From positions 32,171 to 96,170 of the forward strand of contig NZ_FNGY01000018.1 of NCBI RefSeq assembly GCF_900103665.1: 64,000 nucleotides of DNA, written 5' to 3'. Shown piece by piece: positions 17,607 to 26,281 of the stretch. This DNA comes from Pedobacter steynii (GTDB lineage: Bacteria > Bacteroidota > Bacteroidia > Sphingobacteriales > Sphingobacteriaceae). The first letter of the stretch is position 1. Each line of letters opens with the position of its first letter. A program made the translations under genes and the position numbers. The notes under the pieces are model-generated. The model was not told the origin of the DNA, ran no database searches, and saw only the letters and a program-made list of their open reading frames with translations.

Positions 17607-20600
17607 ATGTATAGGGAATTTAAACAACTGGAACTAGCTAAAATAGGAAAAGAGATACTTGATTTTTGGAAAGCGGAAAACATCTTTGAGAAGAGCATTT
17701 CTACACGTTCAAAATCGAACCCATTTACTTTTTATGAAGGCCCGCCTTCCGCAAATGGAATGCCTGGGATTCACCACGTAATGGCACGTGCCATTAAAGA
17801 TATTTTTTGCCGGTATAAAACTTTAAAAGGTTTTCAGGTAAAACGCAAAGGCGGATGGGATACCCATGGGTTACCCATTGAGCTGGCAGTAGAGAAAAAG
17901 TTAGGCATTACGAAAGAAGATATCGGAAAGAAGATTTCCGTTGAAGAATACAATACCGCCTGTCGTGAGGAAGTAATGAAATACACGGATGTATGGGATG
18001 ACCTTACGGAGAAAATGGGCTATTGGGTAGATCTGGAGAACCCGTATGTAACTTATGAAAATGAGTACATCGAGTCGCTTTGGTCGATCTTAAAGTCGTT
18101 TTACAACAAAGGACTTCTGTACAAAGGTTATACGGTACAACCTTATTCTCCCGCCGCAGGAACAGGATTGAGCTCCCATGAGCTGAATCAGCCGGGCACG
18201 TATAAGATGCTGAAAGATACTTCCATCACTGCCCAGTTTTTCCTTAAAAAGGACCAGGAGCATCCTTTGATGAGCCAGCTTTTTGAAAATGAAACGGAAG
18301 AAACAGCGATCATCGCCTGGACGACGACACCATGGACCTTACCTTCTAACTGTGCTTTAGCAGTTGGAGATAAGATTACCTATGTGAAAATCAAAACTTT
18401 CAATCCTTATACTTTCCTTCCGGTTAGCGTAATATTGGCGAAAGACCTGGTACCGAAACATTTCAAAGCGGACGCAAAAGAACTTTCTTTTGAGGACTAT
18501 AAAGGTGGCGACAAGTTAATCCCATGGACCATAGCTGCGGAGTTTAAAGGTAAAGACCTGGTAGACCTGCACTATCACCAGCTGATGGCTTATGTGACGA
18601 ATGATGACCTGGAGAAAAATGCATTCCGCGTGATCCCTGGTGATTTCGTAACCACAGAAGATGGTACCGGTATCGTGCATACGGCTTCGATCTTTGGTGC
18701 GGACGATTTTCGTGTAGCCAAAGAGAACGGCGTTCCTTCGGTGTTGATCAAAGACGAAAACGGCAATGAAGCTCCTTTGGTGAATAAACAAGGGAAATTT
18801 GTGAACGAAGTGACTGACTTTGCCGGTCGCTATGTAAAAGAAGAATACTATTCAGACGAAGAGCGCGCTGCTGCTGATTTTAAACCTACAGATGTGCTCA
18901 TCGCCATCAAATTAAAAGAAGACAACAAGGCATTCGACGTTAAGAAATATGAACACAGTTATCCACATTGCTGGAGAACTGATAAGCCGATCCTTTATTA
19001 TCCTTTAGACAGCTGGTTTATCAGAACCACTGCGGTAAAAGAGAAAATGGTGGCTTTAAACAAAACCATCAACTGGAAACCTGAAGCAACCGGAACAGGA
19101 CGCTTTGGCAACTGGCTGGAGAACCTGGTGGACTGGAACTTATCCCGTTCCCGCTATTGGGGTACTCCCCTTCCAATCTGGCGTACGGCTGATGGTCAGG
19201 AAGAGAAATGTATCGGATCAATTGAAGAACTGAATGCAGAGATTCAAAAATCTGTAACTGCAGGTTTCATGGAAGCTGGTTTTGAGTTGAAAGACATGCA
19301 CCGTCCTTATGTGGATGATGTGATCTTAACCTCTTCTACAGGCGAAAGAATGGTCCGTGAGTTAGACCTGATTGACGTTTGGTTTGACAGCGGTGCGATG
19401 CCTTATGCACAATGGCATTTCCCTTTTGAAAACAAAGAAGAGTTTGAAAATGCTTATCCTGCCGATTTCATTGCAGAAGGCGTAGATCAGACCCGTGGCT
19501 GGTTCTTTACTTTACATGCCATCGCGGTGATGTTAAGTGAATCCAGTGAGGAGATCAAAGCCATCAACGAAAGAGTGGGCAATCCGGGAGTTGCGTTTAA
19601 AAACGTAGTTTCCAATGGATTGGTACTGGATAAAAACGGCAACAAAATGTCTAAACGTTTAGGCAATGGAGTTGATCCTTTTTCTACGATAGACACTTAC
19701 AGTGCAGACGCCACCCGTTGGTATATGATCAGTAATGCTTCTCCGTGGGACAACCTTAAATTTAACCTGGATGGTATCGATGAGGTACGCCGTAAGTTTT
19801 TCGGAACGCTTTACAATACCTATTCCTTCTTTGCGTTATACGCGAATATCGACAAGTTTGTTATCGATGAACACAACGAAACACCGGTAGCGGAACGCAG
19901 TGAACTGGACAGGTGGATCTTGTCTTTATTAGAGACGCTGATTGCCGAAGTAGATGAGAGTTACAAGGCTTATGAGCCAACTAAAGCTTCAAGGGCAATT
20001 CAAGCTTTCGTAGACGAGCATTTGAGCAACTGGTATATCCGTTTGTCCCGCCGTCGTTTCTGGAAGGGAGAAATGACCGCTGATAAAAAAGCCGCTTATG
20101 AGACGTTGTATACCTGTCTGACGAGTATCGCACAGATCATTTCGCCGGTAGCACCATTCTTTGCCGATTGGTTGTTCCAGAATTTATCTGTTGCAGACCA
20201 TAATAATACCGTTGAATCTGTACATTTAACGTTATGGAAAGAAGCGGATACTTCATTGATCGACAAGGAACTGAATGAGCGTATGGAACTGGCACAAAAC
20301 ATATCTTCAATGGTGCTTTCTTTACGTAAGAAAAGCAGCATCAATGTTCGTCAGCCATTGGCAAAGATCTTAGTTCCGGTATTGGATCAGAAATTTGCAA
20401 CGCAGGTGGAACTGGTGAAAGAGCTGATTCTTTCGGAAACCAATATCAAGGATATCGAGTATATCACTGATGCTGCGGGATTCATTAAGAAAAAGATCAA
20501 ACCAAACTTTAAGGCTTTAGGTCCGAAAGTAGGTAAGGATATGAAGTTGGTAGCTGAAGTCATCAATAACCTGAGCCAGGAAGAACTGGCGGGATTTGAG

Positions 20601-21002
20601 GCTGCAGGAGAATACCAGATTCCTGGAACAGCATACGTTGTTCAGCTGAGTGATGTGGAGATCATTGCGGAAGACATTCCGGGATGGCAGGTCACCAATT
20701 TAGGAAATCTAACTGTAGCACTGGATGTTACCATTACAGATGAGCTAAAACAGGAAGGATTATCGCGCGAGCTGATCAATAGAATCCAAAACCTGAGAAA
20801 GGAATTGAATTTCGAGGTTACCGATAGGATTACCGTGTCTTTACAAAACGATAATTTGATCGCAAATGCAGTAGCACAAAATAAAACATACATTTGTTCG
20901 GAAATCTTAGCGGATAAAATTAATTTAATAGATAATTTAGAGAATGGAAACAAAATCGTAATCGACGATGTTGAACTACATATTTCGATAGCAAAACAAT
21001 AA
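17607..21002 (+). CDS. ileS: Isoleucyl-tRNA synthetase, eukaryote-like type 2, with GxHH signature
   Basis: 1131 aa from the ATG at 17607 (a TTG lies directly before it). Class I catalytic core: the first signature, normally HxGH, reads GIHH at residues 54-57 (17766-17777) within NGMPGIHHVMARAIKD; the second is intact, KMSKR at 680-684. The CP1 editing domain is present with AWTTTPWTLPSN and GTGIVHTASIFGADD, so hydrolytic proofreading of Val-tRNA is expected. The C-terminal region lacks the Cys-rich zinc module of type 1 IleRS, as in eukaryotic-like type 2 enzymes, which resist mupirocin. Charges tRNA-Ile in the cytoplasm. A DksA-like gene and lspA follow closely, probably in one operon. Confidence 0.97.
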   Translation: MYREFKQLELAKIGKEILDFWKAENIFEKSISTRSKSNPFTFYEGPPSANGMPGIHHVMARAIKDIFCRYKTLKGFQVKRKGGWDTHGLPIELAVEKKLGITKEDIGKKISVEEYNTACREEVMKYTDVWDDLTEKMGYWVDLENPYVTYENEYIESLWSILKSFYNKGLLYKGYTVQPYSPAAGTGLSSHELNQPGTYKMLKDTSITAQFFLKKDQEHPLMSQLFENETEETAIIAWTTTPWTLPSNCALAVGDKITYVKIKTFNPYTFLPVSVILAKDLVPKHFKADAKELSFEDYKGGDKLIPWTIAAEFKGKDLVDLHYHQLMAYVTNDDLEKNAFRVIPGDFVTTEDGTGIVHTASIFGADDFRVAKENGVPSVLIKDENGNEAPLVNKQGKFVNEVTDFAGRYVKEEYYSDEERAAADFKPTDVLIAIKLKEDNKAFDVKKYEHSYPHCWRTDKPILYYPLDSWFIRTTAVKEKMVALNKTINWKPEATGTGRFGNWLENLVDWNLSRSRYWGTPLPIWRTADGQEEKCIGSIEELNAEIQKSVTAGFMEAGFELKDMHRPYVDDVILTSSTGERMVRELDLIDVWFDSGAMPYAQWHFPFENKEEFENAYPADFIAEGVDQTRGWFFTLHAIAVMLSESSEEIKAINERVGNPGVAFKNVVSNGLVLDKNGNKMSKRLGNGVDPFSTIDTYSADATRWYMISNASPWDNLKFNLDGIDEVRRKFFGTLYNTYSFFALYANIDKFVIDEHNETPVAERSELDRWILSLLETLIAEVDESYKAYEPTKASRAIQAFVDEHLSNWYIRLSRRRFWKGEMTADKKAAYETLYTCLTSIAQIISPVAPFFADWLFQNLSVADHNNTVESVHLTLWKEADTSLIDKELNERMELAQNISSMVLSLRKKSSINVRQPLAKILVPVLDQKFATQVELVKELILSETNIKDIEYITDAAGFIKKKIKPNFKALGPKVGKDMKLVAEVINNLSQEELAGFEAAGEYQIPGTAYVVQLSDVEIIAEDIPGWQVTNLGNLTVALDVTITDELKQEGLSRELINRIQNLRKELNFEVTDRITVSLQNDNLIANAVAQNKTYICSEILADKINLIDNLENGNKIVIDDVELHISIAKQ

Positions 21003-21007
21003 TTATT

Positions 21008-21391
21008 ATGGAAAAAGCTGCAAAAACAAGGTATTCTGATAGTGAACTTCAAGAGTTTAAAGAATTAATTCAGGAAAAATTACGTATGGCCAGAGAAGAA
21101 TTTCTTTCTCTAACCAGCTCATTAAGTAGCCCCAATTCTAACGGAACTGAAGATACCTCAGGAACATATAAGACCTTGGAAGATGGATCTGCTACTTTAG
21201 AAAAGGAACAATTGAACCAACTGGCTGCCCGCCAGAAGAAATTCATTGAGAACCTGGAAGCTGCGTTGGTACGTATCGAAAATAAAACTTACGGTATTTG
21301 CCGTGAAACAGGTAAACTGATCCAGAAAGAACGTCTTCGTGCAGTTCCGCATGCAACGTTAAGCATGGAAGCTAAAATGAAGCAAAGCTAA
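21008..21391 (+). CDS. TraR/DksA-family protein with degenerate zinc finger
   Basis: 127 aa. An N-terminal coiled coil (about 5-90) is followed by the DksA-type C-terminal motif YGICRETGKLIQKERLRAVP. In DksA four cysteines hold zinc; here only the first remains (GICRET, then TLSMEAK where a CxxC is expected), so zinc binding is probably lost. Members bind in the RNA polymerase secondary channel and tune initiation with ppGpp; whether this version does is inferred. It begins 5 bp after ileS and its stop overlaps the lspA start by one base. Confidence 0.88.
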   Translation: MEKAAKTRYSDSELQEFKELIQEKLRMAREEFLSLTSSLSSPNSNGTEDTSGTYKTLEDGSATLEKEQLNQLAARQKKFIENLEAALVRIENKTYGICRETGKLIQKERLRAVPHATLSMEAKMKQS

Positions 21392-21993
21392 TGAAGGGAT
21401 ATACAAAACCTTTACTGATTATCTTTTTTGTTTTACTGGCAGACCAGGTGTTAAAAACCTGGATTAAAACCAATATGTACCTTGGTCAGGAGTTTAAGAT
21501 CATAGGCAACTGGTTCATTATTCACTTCACGGAAAACAATGGAATGGCTTTCGGCCTGGAGTTTGGCGGGGAGTTCGGTAAACTGTCTCTTTCTTTATTC
21601 AGAATAGCGGCAGTAGCAGGAATTGGATATGCATTACATTATCTGATTCAGAAAAAATACCACAGGGGATTGATTCTGAATGTGGCCTTAATCTTTTCAG
21701 GTGCAGTGGGCAATATCATTGACTCTGTACTTTATGGAAAGATCTATGGATACGAGGGCTGGTTCCATGGACGGGTAGTAGACATGTTCTACTTTCCGAT
21801 TCTACAGGGCAATTTCCCGGCATGGGTACCCATCTGGGGAGGCGAAGATTTCATCTTCTTCAGACCTGTTTTTAACATCGCTGATGCAGCGATCTCTGTA
21901 GGGGTGGTCATCATCCTGATCTACCAGAAAACTTATTTTAAGGAAGAGGTAAAAGAAGAGATCGGTCCAAACAACGAGATCGTCGAAGACTAA
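21391..21993 (+). CDS. lspA: Lipoprotein signal peptidase (SPase II)
   Basis: 200 aa with four membrane helices. The aspartyl protease pair is D131 in RVVDMFYFP and D165 in FNIADAAIS; the NNGMAFG motif is also conserved. The two Asp residues are 34 apart, wider than in E. coli (about 18), because of a loop containing PAWVPIWGGEDF. It cuts lipoprotein signal peptides after diacylglyceryl transfer, a step needed for GldB, GldK and SprE-like lipoproteins in this window. Its start overlaps the preceding stop (translational coupling). A terminator follows. Confidence 0.95.
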   Translation: MKGYTKPLLIIFFVLLADQVLKTWIKTNMYLGQEFKIIGNWFIIHFTENNGMAFGLEFGGEFGKLSLSLFRIAAVAGIGYALHYLIQKKYHRGLILNVALIFSGAVGNIIDSVLYGKIYGYEGWFHGRVVDMFYFPILQGNFPAWVPIWGGEDFIFFRPVFNIADAAISVGVVIILIYQKTYFKEEVKEEIGPNNEIVED

Positions 21994-22013
21994 AGATCAC
22001 TGAAAAAAATATC

Positions 22014-22047
22014 AGTCCGTAAAGCCTTTGCTTTGCGGACTTTTTTA
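22014..22047 (+). terminator. Rho-independent terminator after lspA
   Basis: AGTCCGTAAAGC pairs with GCTTTGCGGACT (12 bp, one wobble) around a CTTT loop, followed by a T-run. It ends the ileS-dksA-like-lspA unit. Confidence 0.85.
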
Positions 22048-22199
22048 TTTACCCTCAAAATTTCATAAATATTTTTCGCAAAAAATCATCCTAATAATGA
22101 AGCAGTTAAGATATAATCTGTAAATTGTTAATGCCCTGATATGGAATTGACCTGATATTTACATCTTGTTATCAAATACACAAAAGAAAAATCAACATT

Positions 22200-22904
22200 A
22201 TGAAAAAGTTATTTGCCCTTGCCTTTGTTGCCTTATTTAGTTTAAGTGCCATGGCTCAACAAGTAGATCTGAGAAAAAAGATAAGTGTTAGCGGATCTGC
22301 AGAAACTGAAGTTACTCCGGATATCATCTATATCAGCATCTCTTTAAAAGAATATTTAAAAGACAACAACAGCAAGAAAAAAGTAGAAATCACTACATTG
22401 GAAAATCAGCTGTTTAAAGCGGTTCAGGATGCAGGTATTGCAAAAGAAAACTTAACGATTAATAATTTATCAGGTTACAGCATTGCAGAGAAAAAGAAAA
22501 ATCCTGACTTCTTAGTGAGCAAACAATACCGCTTAAAAGTAACTGATCTGAACAAATGGAATGAGCTGATCGGTTCAGTAGATCCTAAAGGCGTGGCGTA
22601 TACCAATATTGATAGTTATGACTACTCTAAGATCGAAACCTTAAAGAAAGAACTTAAAATCAAAGCACTTCAGGCAGCGAAAGCCAAAGCCACTTATTTA
22701 GTAGAAGCGTTAGGCAATCAATTGGGAAGCATCATTGACATTCAGGAATTGAACAACGAGTCTTACCCTCAGCCAATGTACCGTGCAAACGTAATGATGA
22801 TGAAAGCAGAAAGTGCAGACGCAATGGGTGGAGCAGCTCCGGAAATTGATTTCAAGAAAATCAAACTGAATTACACGATGAACACCGTGTTTGAAATTAA
22901 ATAA
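22200..22904 (+). CDS. SIMPL-domain (DUF541) periplasmic protein
   Basis: 234 aa with a signal peptide (MKKLFALAFVALFSLSAMAQ). The SIMPL/DUF541 domain fills the rest: KISVSGSAETEVTPDIIYIS at the start, paired alpha-beta repeats, and IKALQAAKAKATYLVEALG. Members such as E. coli YggE (oxidative stress) and BP26 form periplasmic oligomers of unclear function. Stands in its own unit; a hairpin at 23049 may terminate it. Confidence 0.9.
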   Translation: MKKLFALAFVALFSLSAMAQQVDLRKKISVSGSAETEVTPDIIYISISLKEYLKDNNSKKKVEITTLENQLFKAVQDAGIAKENLTINNLSGYSIAEKKKNPDFLVSKQYRLKVTDLNKWNELIGSVDPKGVAYTNIDSYDYSKIETLKKELKIKALQAAKAKATYLVEALGNQLGSIIDIQELNNESYPQPMYRANVMMMKAESADAMGGAAPEIDFKKIKLNYTMNTVFEIK

Positions 22905-23048
22905 TACTGGCTGTAAGAATATACAGTTTAAAGGCTGAACCTCCTTAAAAGGGCGACAGCATCATTAAACATTAAAAATATATTCTTCAGCTATATTGCT
23001 TAAACATAGCGAAAAAACGATTATTTCGGCTTTAAGGTCGCTTAAAAG

Positions 23049-23084
23049 AAACCTACCAATAATTTTTGGTAGGTTTTTTGTTAT
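23049..23084 (+). terminator. Terminator hairpin upstream of small membrane protein gene
   Basis: AAACCTACCA pairs with TGGTAGGTTT across a short AT loop and is followed by TTTTG. It lies 145 bases after the SIMPL gene and 34 bases before the ATG at 23113, so it may terminate the upstream transcript or act in the leader of the next gene. Confidence 0.55.
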
Positions 23085-23112
23085 TTATAAGGAAATCACT
23101 AAACCTAATCAC

Positions 23113-23427
23113 ATGAAAAAATTCATTTACTCACTGGCCTTAATTTTTATGCTGGGCGTTAGCGCCAATACCGTTCTTGCGGCAGACAAATCTGAAAAGA
23201 ATAAAACAGAGATGACTGTTGAACAACAAGCGCAATTGAAAAGAATCACAGAACGGGTAGAGGAAATCAGGTCAATGGATAAATCAGATTTATCCAGAGC
23301 AGAGAAAAAAGAACTACGTAAAGAACTGAGAGAGTTAAAAAAACAATCTAAAGCACTAGGAGGAGGAGTTTATCTTTCTGTCGGCGCAATCATCATCATC
23401 ATTCTATTGTTGATCTTAATACTATAA
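23113..23427 (+). CDS. Small exported protein with C-terminal membrane helix
   Basis: 104 aa from the ATG at 23113, where a signal peptide begins (MKKFIYSLALIFMLGVSA, cleavage near VLAA). A longer frame opening at 22996 runs through the hairpin at 23049 and is rejected. A charged, probably coiled-coil middle (about 25-80) is followed by a strongly hydrophobic C-terminus rich in Ile and Leu. Similar small proteins are common in Sphingobacteriaceae; the function is unknown. Confidence 0.75.
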   Translation: MKKFIYSLALIFMLGVSANTVLAADKSEKNKTEMTVEQQAQLKRITERVEEIRSMDKSDLSRAEKKELRKELRELKKQSKALGGGVYLSVGAIIIIILLLILIL

Positions 23428-23450
23428 TATTCTCATCTACCGATGAATAA

Positions 23451-23484
23451 AAAAACCTTCCCCGTAATGGAGAAGGTTTTTTTT
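23451..23484. terminator. Bidirectional terminator between small protein gene and serS
   Basis: AAAACCTTC pairs with GAAGGTTTT, with an A-run before and a T-run after, so it can work in both directions. It lies between two convergent genes. Confidence 0.8.
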
Positions 23485-23505
23485 ATTTTATCACTAAGCC
23501 CGGGC

Positions 23506-24777
23506 TTAGTCGATATATTCAAATCCAGTATATTTTACCAGGACTTCAGGAATCTTAATTCCTTTATCCGTCTGGTTATTTTCAAGGATAGAAGCTACAA
23601 TACGTGGTAAAGCCAAAGCACTTCCGTTTAAAGTGTGTGCCAGCTGTGTTTTTCCGGTCGCCCCTTTGAACCTTAATTTCAAGCGGTTACTCTGGTAAGT
23701 CTCGAAGTTGGAAACTGAAGACACCTCTAACCAGCGTTGCTGTGCAGCACTCCATACTTCCATATCGTAAGTTTTAGCAGCCACAAATCCCATATCACCA
23801 CCACATAAGTTCAGGACTCTGTAATGAAGGCCAAGATCCTTTAATAAGGATTGTACATAGCTGCTCATTTGCTCCAATACGTCGTAAGATGTGTCCGGAT
23901 GTACCACCTGCACCAATTCCACTTTATCAAACTGGTGTAAACGGTTCAGGCCCCTTACGTGCGCGCCATAAGAACCTGCCTCGCGACGGAAACATGGTGT
24001 ATATGCCGTATTCTTTACCGGAAGTTCTTCTTCTTTCAGGATCACATCACGGTATAAATTCGTTACCGGAACCTCAGCTGTAGGGATCAGGTATAAATTA
24101 TCTATTCCTGCATGGTACATCTGACCTTCTTTATCCGGCAGCTGACCAGTTCCAAATCCTGAAGCTTCATTAACCAACAAAGGAACCTGCATTTCTCTGT
24201 ATCCTGCATCTACTGCGCGGTCCAGGAAGAAATTGATCAATGCCCTTTGTAAACGTGCTCCTTTTCCTTTATAAACAGGGAAACCTGCGCCGGCAATTTT
24301 TGTACCCAGCTCAAAATCTATGATGTCATATTTAGCAGTCAGTTCCCAGTGTGGCACGGCATTTTCGCCCAATACTGCAGGCTCGCCATGTACCAATACC
24401 ACTTCATTTTCCTCTGGTGTAGCACCTGTAGGTACAGATTCATGAGGCAGGTTAGGCAATTGCACAATCAGGCTGTGTAATTTAGCTTCTGCATCAGTCA
24501 GTACATCAGCCAGATTTTTGATCTGCTCTTTGTTTGCTGTAGTTTCCGATTTCAATACATCCGCTTCCTCTTTTTTACCATTACGCATCAGCTCACCAAT
24601 TTGTTTAGCACTGGAATTTGCGATAGCGGAAAGGGAGTCCAAGGAGGTTTGAGCTTGTCTACGCTCTTCATCAATTTTAATAATTTCATCCACCAATTCA
24701 GGCTGTTTGAAATTACGGACAGACAGTCGTTCTAAAACTTTCTCTCTATTTTCGCGGATATAGTTAACTTGCAACAT
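23506..24777 (-). CDS. serS: Seryl-tRNA synthetase
   Basis: 423 aa. An N-terminal long coiled-coil tRNA-binding arm (about 25-105) precedes the class II catalytic domain. Motif 2 is TPCFRREAGSYGAHVRGLNR; motif 3 is LNGSALALPRIVASILEN. The serine and ATP site region YLIPTAEVPVTNLYRD is present. Full length. A -7 box lies just upstream at 24794-24801 and a terminator follows. Confidence 0.97.
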   Translation of the reverse strand: MLQVNYIRENREKVLERLSVRNFKQPELVDEIIKIDEERRQAQTSLDSLSAIANSSAKQIGELMRNGKKEEADVLKSETTANKEQIKNLADVLTDAEAKLHSLIVQLPNLPHESVPTGATPEENEVVLVHGEPAVLGENAVPHWELTAKYDIIDFELGTKIAGAGFPVYKGKGARLQRALINFFLDRAVDAGYREMQVPLLVNEASGFGTGQLPDKEGQMYHAGIDNLYLIPTAEVPVTNLYRDVILKEEELPVKNTAYTPCFRREAGSYGAHVRGLNRLHQFDKVELVQVVHPDTSYDVLEQMSSYVQSLLKDLGLHYRVLNLCGGDMGFVAAKTYDMEVWSAAQQRWLEVSSVSNFETYQSNRLKLRFKGATGKTQLAHTLNGSALALPRIVASILENNQTDKGIKIPEVLVKYTGFEYID

Positions 24778-24793
24778 TATTTTATTTTTTAAA

Positions 24794-24801
24794 CAAAGAT
24801 A
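24794..24801 (-). promoter_or_regulatory. -7 box upstream of serS
   Basis: On the minus strand TATCTTTG matches TAnnTTTG, 16 bases before the serS start codon, which predicts a very short leader. Confidence 0.5.
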
Positions 24802-24857
24802 ATAACTTAACTCGTCATTGCGAGCCCCTTTGGCATCGCATCGCGAAAAAAATAACT

Positions 24858-25565
24858 ATGGAAGGCAAACTATTTCTTGTTCCCACGCCAATAGGCAACC
24901 TTGAGGATATGACCTTCAGGGCGATAAGGATCTTAAAAGAAGCCGATGTGATTCTGGCTGAAGATACCCGTACCAGTGCCCCGATGCTGAAACATTTCGG
25001 CATTGATAAAAAAGCATATTCACACCACCAGCACAATGAGCATCAGGCGACTTCAGAAATCATAAAGTTTCTAAAAGAAGGAAAAAATGTAGCCCTGATC
25101 TCCGATGCAGGTACTCCTGCGATTTCTGATCCCGGATTTTTCCTGGTAAGGGAGGCGATCAAGAATGACCTGGCCGTAGAATGCCTGCCAGGAGCAACCG
25201 CTTTTGTTCCAGCATTAGTGAACTCCGGATTGCCGTCCGATACTTTTATATTTGAGGGCTTTCTACCGGTAAAAAAAGGCAGACAAACCCGCTTTAAAAA
25301 ACTGGCAGAGGAAGACCGTACCATCATCTTATATGAAAGTCCACACCGCCTATTGAAAACCCTGGAAGAGTTTGCTGAATATTGCGGAGAAGACCGCCAG
25401 GCTTCCGTAAGCAGGGAGCTGACAAAAATGTATGAAGAGACCGTAAGGGGTACTTTACTGGAGATAAAAACACATTTTGAAAACAACATATTAAAAGGAG
25501 AATTCGTGATTTGTATTGCGGGCAAAACAGAAGTAAAAAAGTCCAAATACGAAAAAGAGAAATAG
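24858..25565 (+). CDS. rsmI: 16S rRNA (cytidine-1402-2'-O)-methyltransferase
   Basis: 235 aa, tetrapyrrole-methylase fold. Hallmarks: LFLVPTPIGNLEDMTFRAI at the N-terminus, ILAEDTRTSAPMLKHF, VALISDAGTPAISDPGF, and YESPHRLLKTLEEF. It methylates the ribose of C1402 in 16S rRNA using SAM. Slightly shorter than the E. coli enzyme because the C-terminal extension is missing. Divergent from serS across 80 bp. Confidence 0.95.
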   Translation: MEGKLFLVPTPIGNLEDMTFRAIRILKEADVILAEDTRTSAPMLKHFGIDKKAYSHHQHNEHQATSEIIKFLKEGKNVALISDAGTPAISDPGFFLVREAIKNDLAVECLPGATAFVPALVNSGLPSDTFIFEGFLPVKKGRQTRFKKLAEEDRTIILYESPHRLLKTLEEFAEYCGEDRQASVSRELTKMYEETVRGTLLEIKTHFENNILKGEFVICIAGKTEVKKSKYEKEK

Positions 25566-25603
25566 GTTCAATTTTTGATAGTATTATATAAAAAGCATTA
25601 AAC

Positions 25604-26254
25604 ATGATATTAATAGATAGATTTTTAAGTGACGAACAAGATCCTAAGGCTGTTGAGAAGGTATTGGGAAAACTAAATGATATGCTCAGTGCAAATGAGG
25701 AACTGATTTATATGGCGGTACAAAAAAGACCTGCTGTAAATTTGCTTCCAACCTGTATTGCCGTAAGTAACAAGCGTATTTTCTATTGTGAGCCGGGTAA
25801 CTTCGGAATCACGATGAACTTTAAAGACATCTCCTGGAAAACGATCAAAGAGATCTCTTTTAAAGAAGAGATTTTTGGTTCCAAATTCATCTGTGTGCCT
25901 ACACACGGAGAAAACATCATCACCGAATATATTCCTAAAGTACAGGCCCGTAAATTGTATCAGGCCGCACACGAACAGCTGGCTGAATTTAAAGAACAAC
26001 AGCGCCAGATCGAGCTGGAAGAAAGACGTTCTTCAACTTCTCCGGTAACCGTAAATACGATCCCTGAGCCTAAAGTAGTGGAAGAGCCGGTCGCCTTTAT
26101 CCCACCTGCCCCTGTCGTACCTCCTGCTCCGGTAGAAGAACCTGAAGATGAAACGACCATCAAATTAAGAAAACTGAAAACATTGTACGATAAGCAACTG
26201 ATTACCCTTGAAGAATACGAGGCTAAAAAAGCAGATGTACTAGACAATTTCTAA
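25604..26254 (+). CDS. Bacterial PH-like domain protein with C-terminal SHOCT motif
   Basis: 216 aa. Residues about 1-125 form a bacterial pleckstrin-homology-like domain (AVSNKRIFYCEPGNFGITM, then FKDISWKTIKEISFKE). A Pro/Val-rich linker (about 140-185) leads to a SHOCT motif at the end: LRKLKTLYDKQLITLEEYE. SHOCT segments are short oligomerisation modules. Cytoplasmic by sequence. It lies 38 bp after rsmI and 27 bp before lnt; precise role unknown. Confidence 0.8.
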   Translation: MILIDRFLSDEQDPKAVEKVLGKLNDMLSANEELIYMAVQKRPAVNLLPTCIAVSNKRIFYCEPGNFGITMNFKDISWKTIKEISFKEEIFGSKFICVPTHGENIITEYIPKVQARKLYQAAHEQLAEFKEQQRQIELEERRSSTSPVTVNTIPEPKVVEEPVAFIPPAPVVPPAPVEEPEDETTIKLRKLKTLYDKQLITLEEYEAKKADVLDNF

Positions 26255-26281
26255 TTCACAAAGCAGTACATCAGATCCCCA

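Noticed and set aside
20642..21052. 136-aa antisense frame over the 3' end of ileS
   Set aside because: Shadow of a strongly coding plus-strand gene; composition and no domain pattern.
22996..23112. Longer N-terminus for the small exported protein
   Set aside because: Runs through a terminator hairpin; the signal peptide begins at 23113.
22905..23112. tRNA or small RNA gene in the gap after the SIMPL gene
   Set aside because: No cloverleaf or conserved tRNA signature (TTCGA-type arm) found; only a terminator hairpin.
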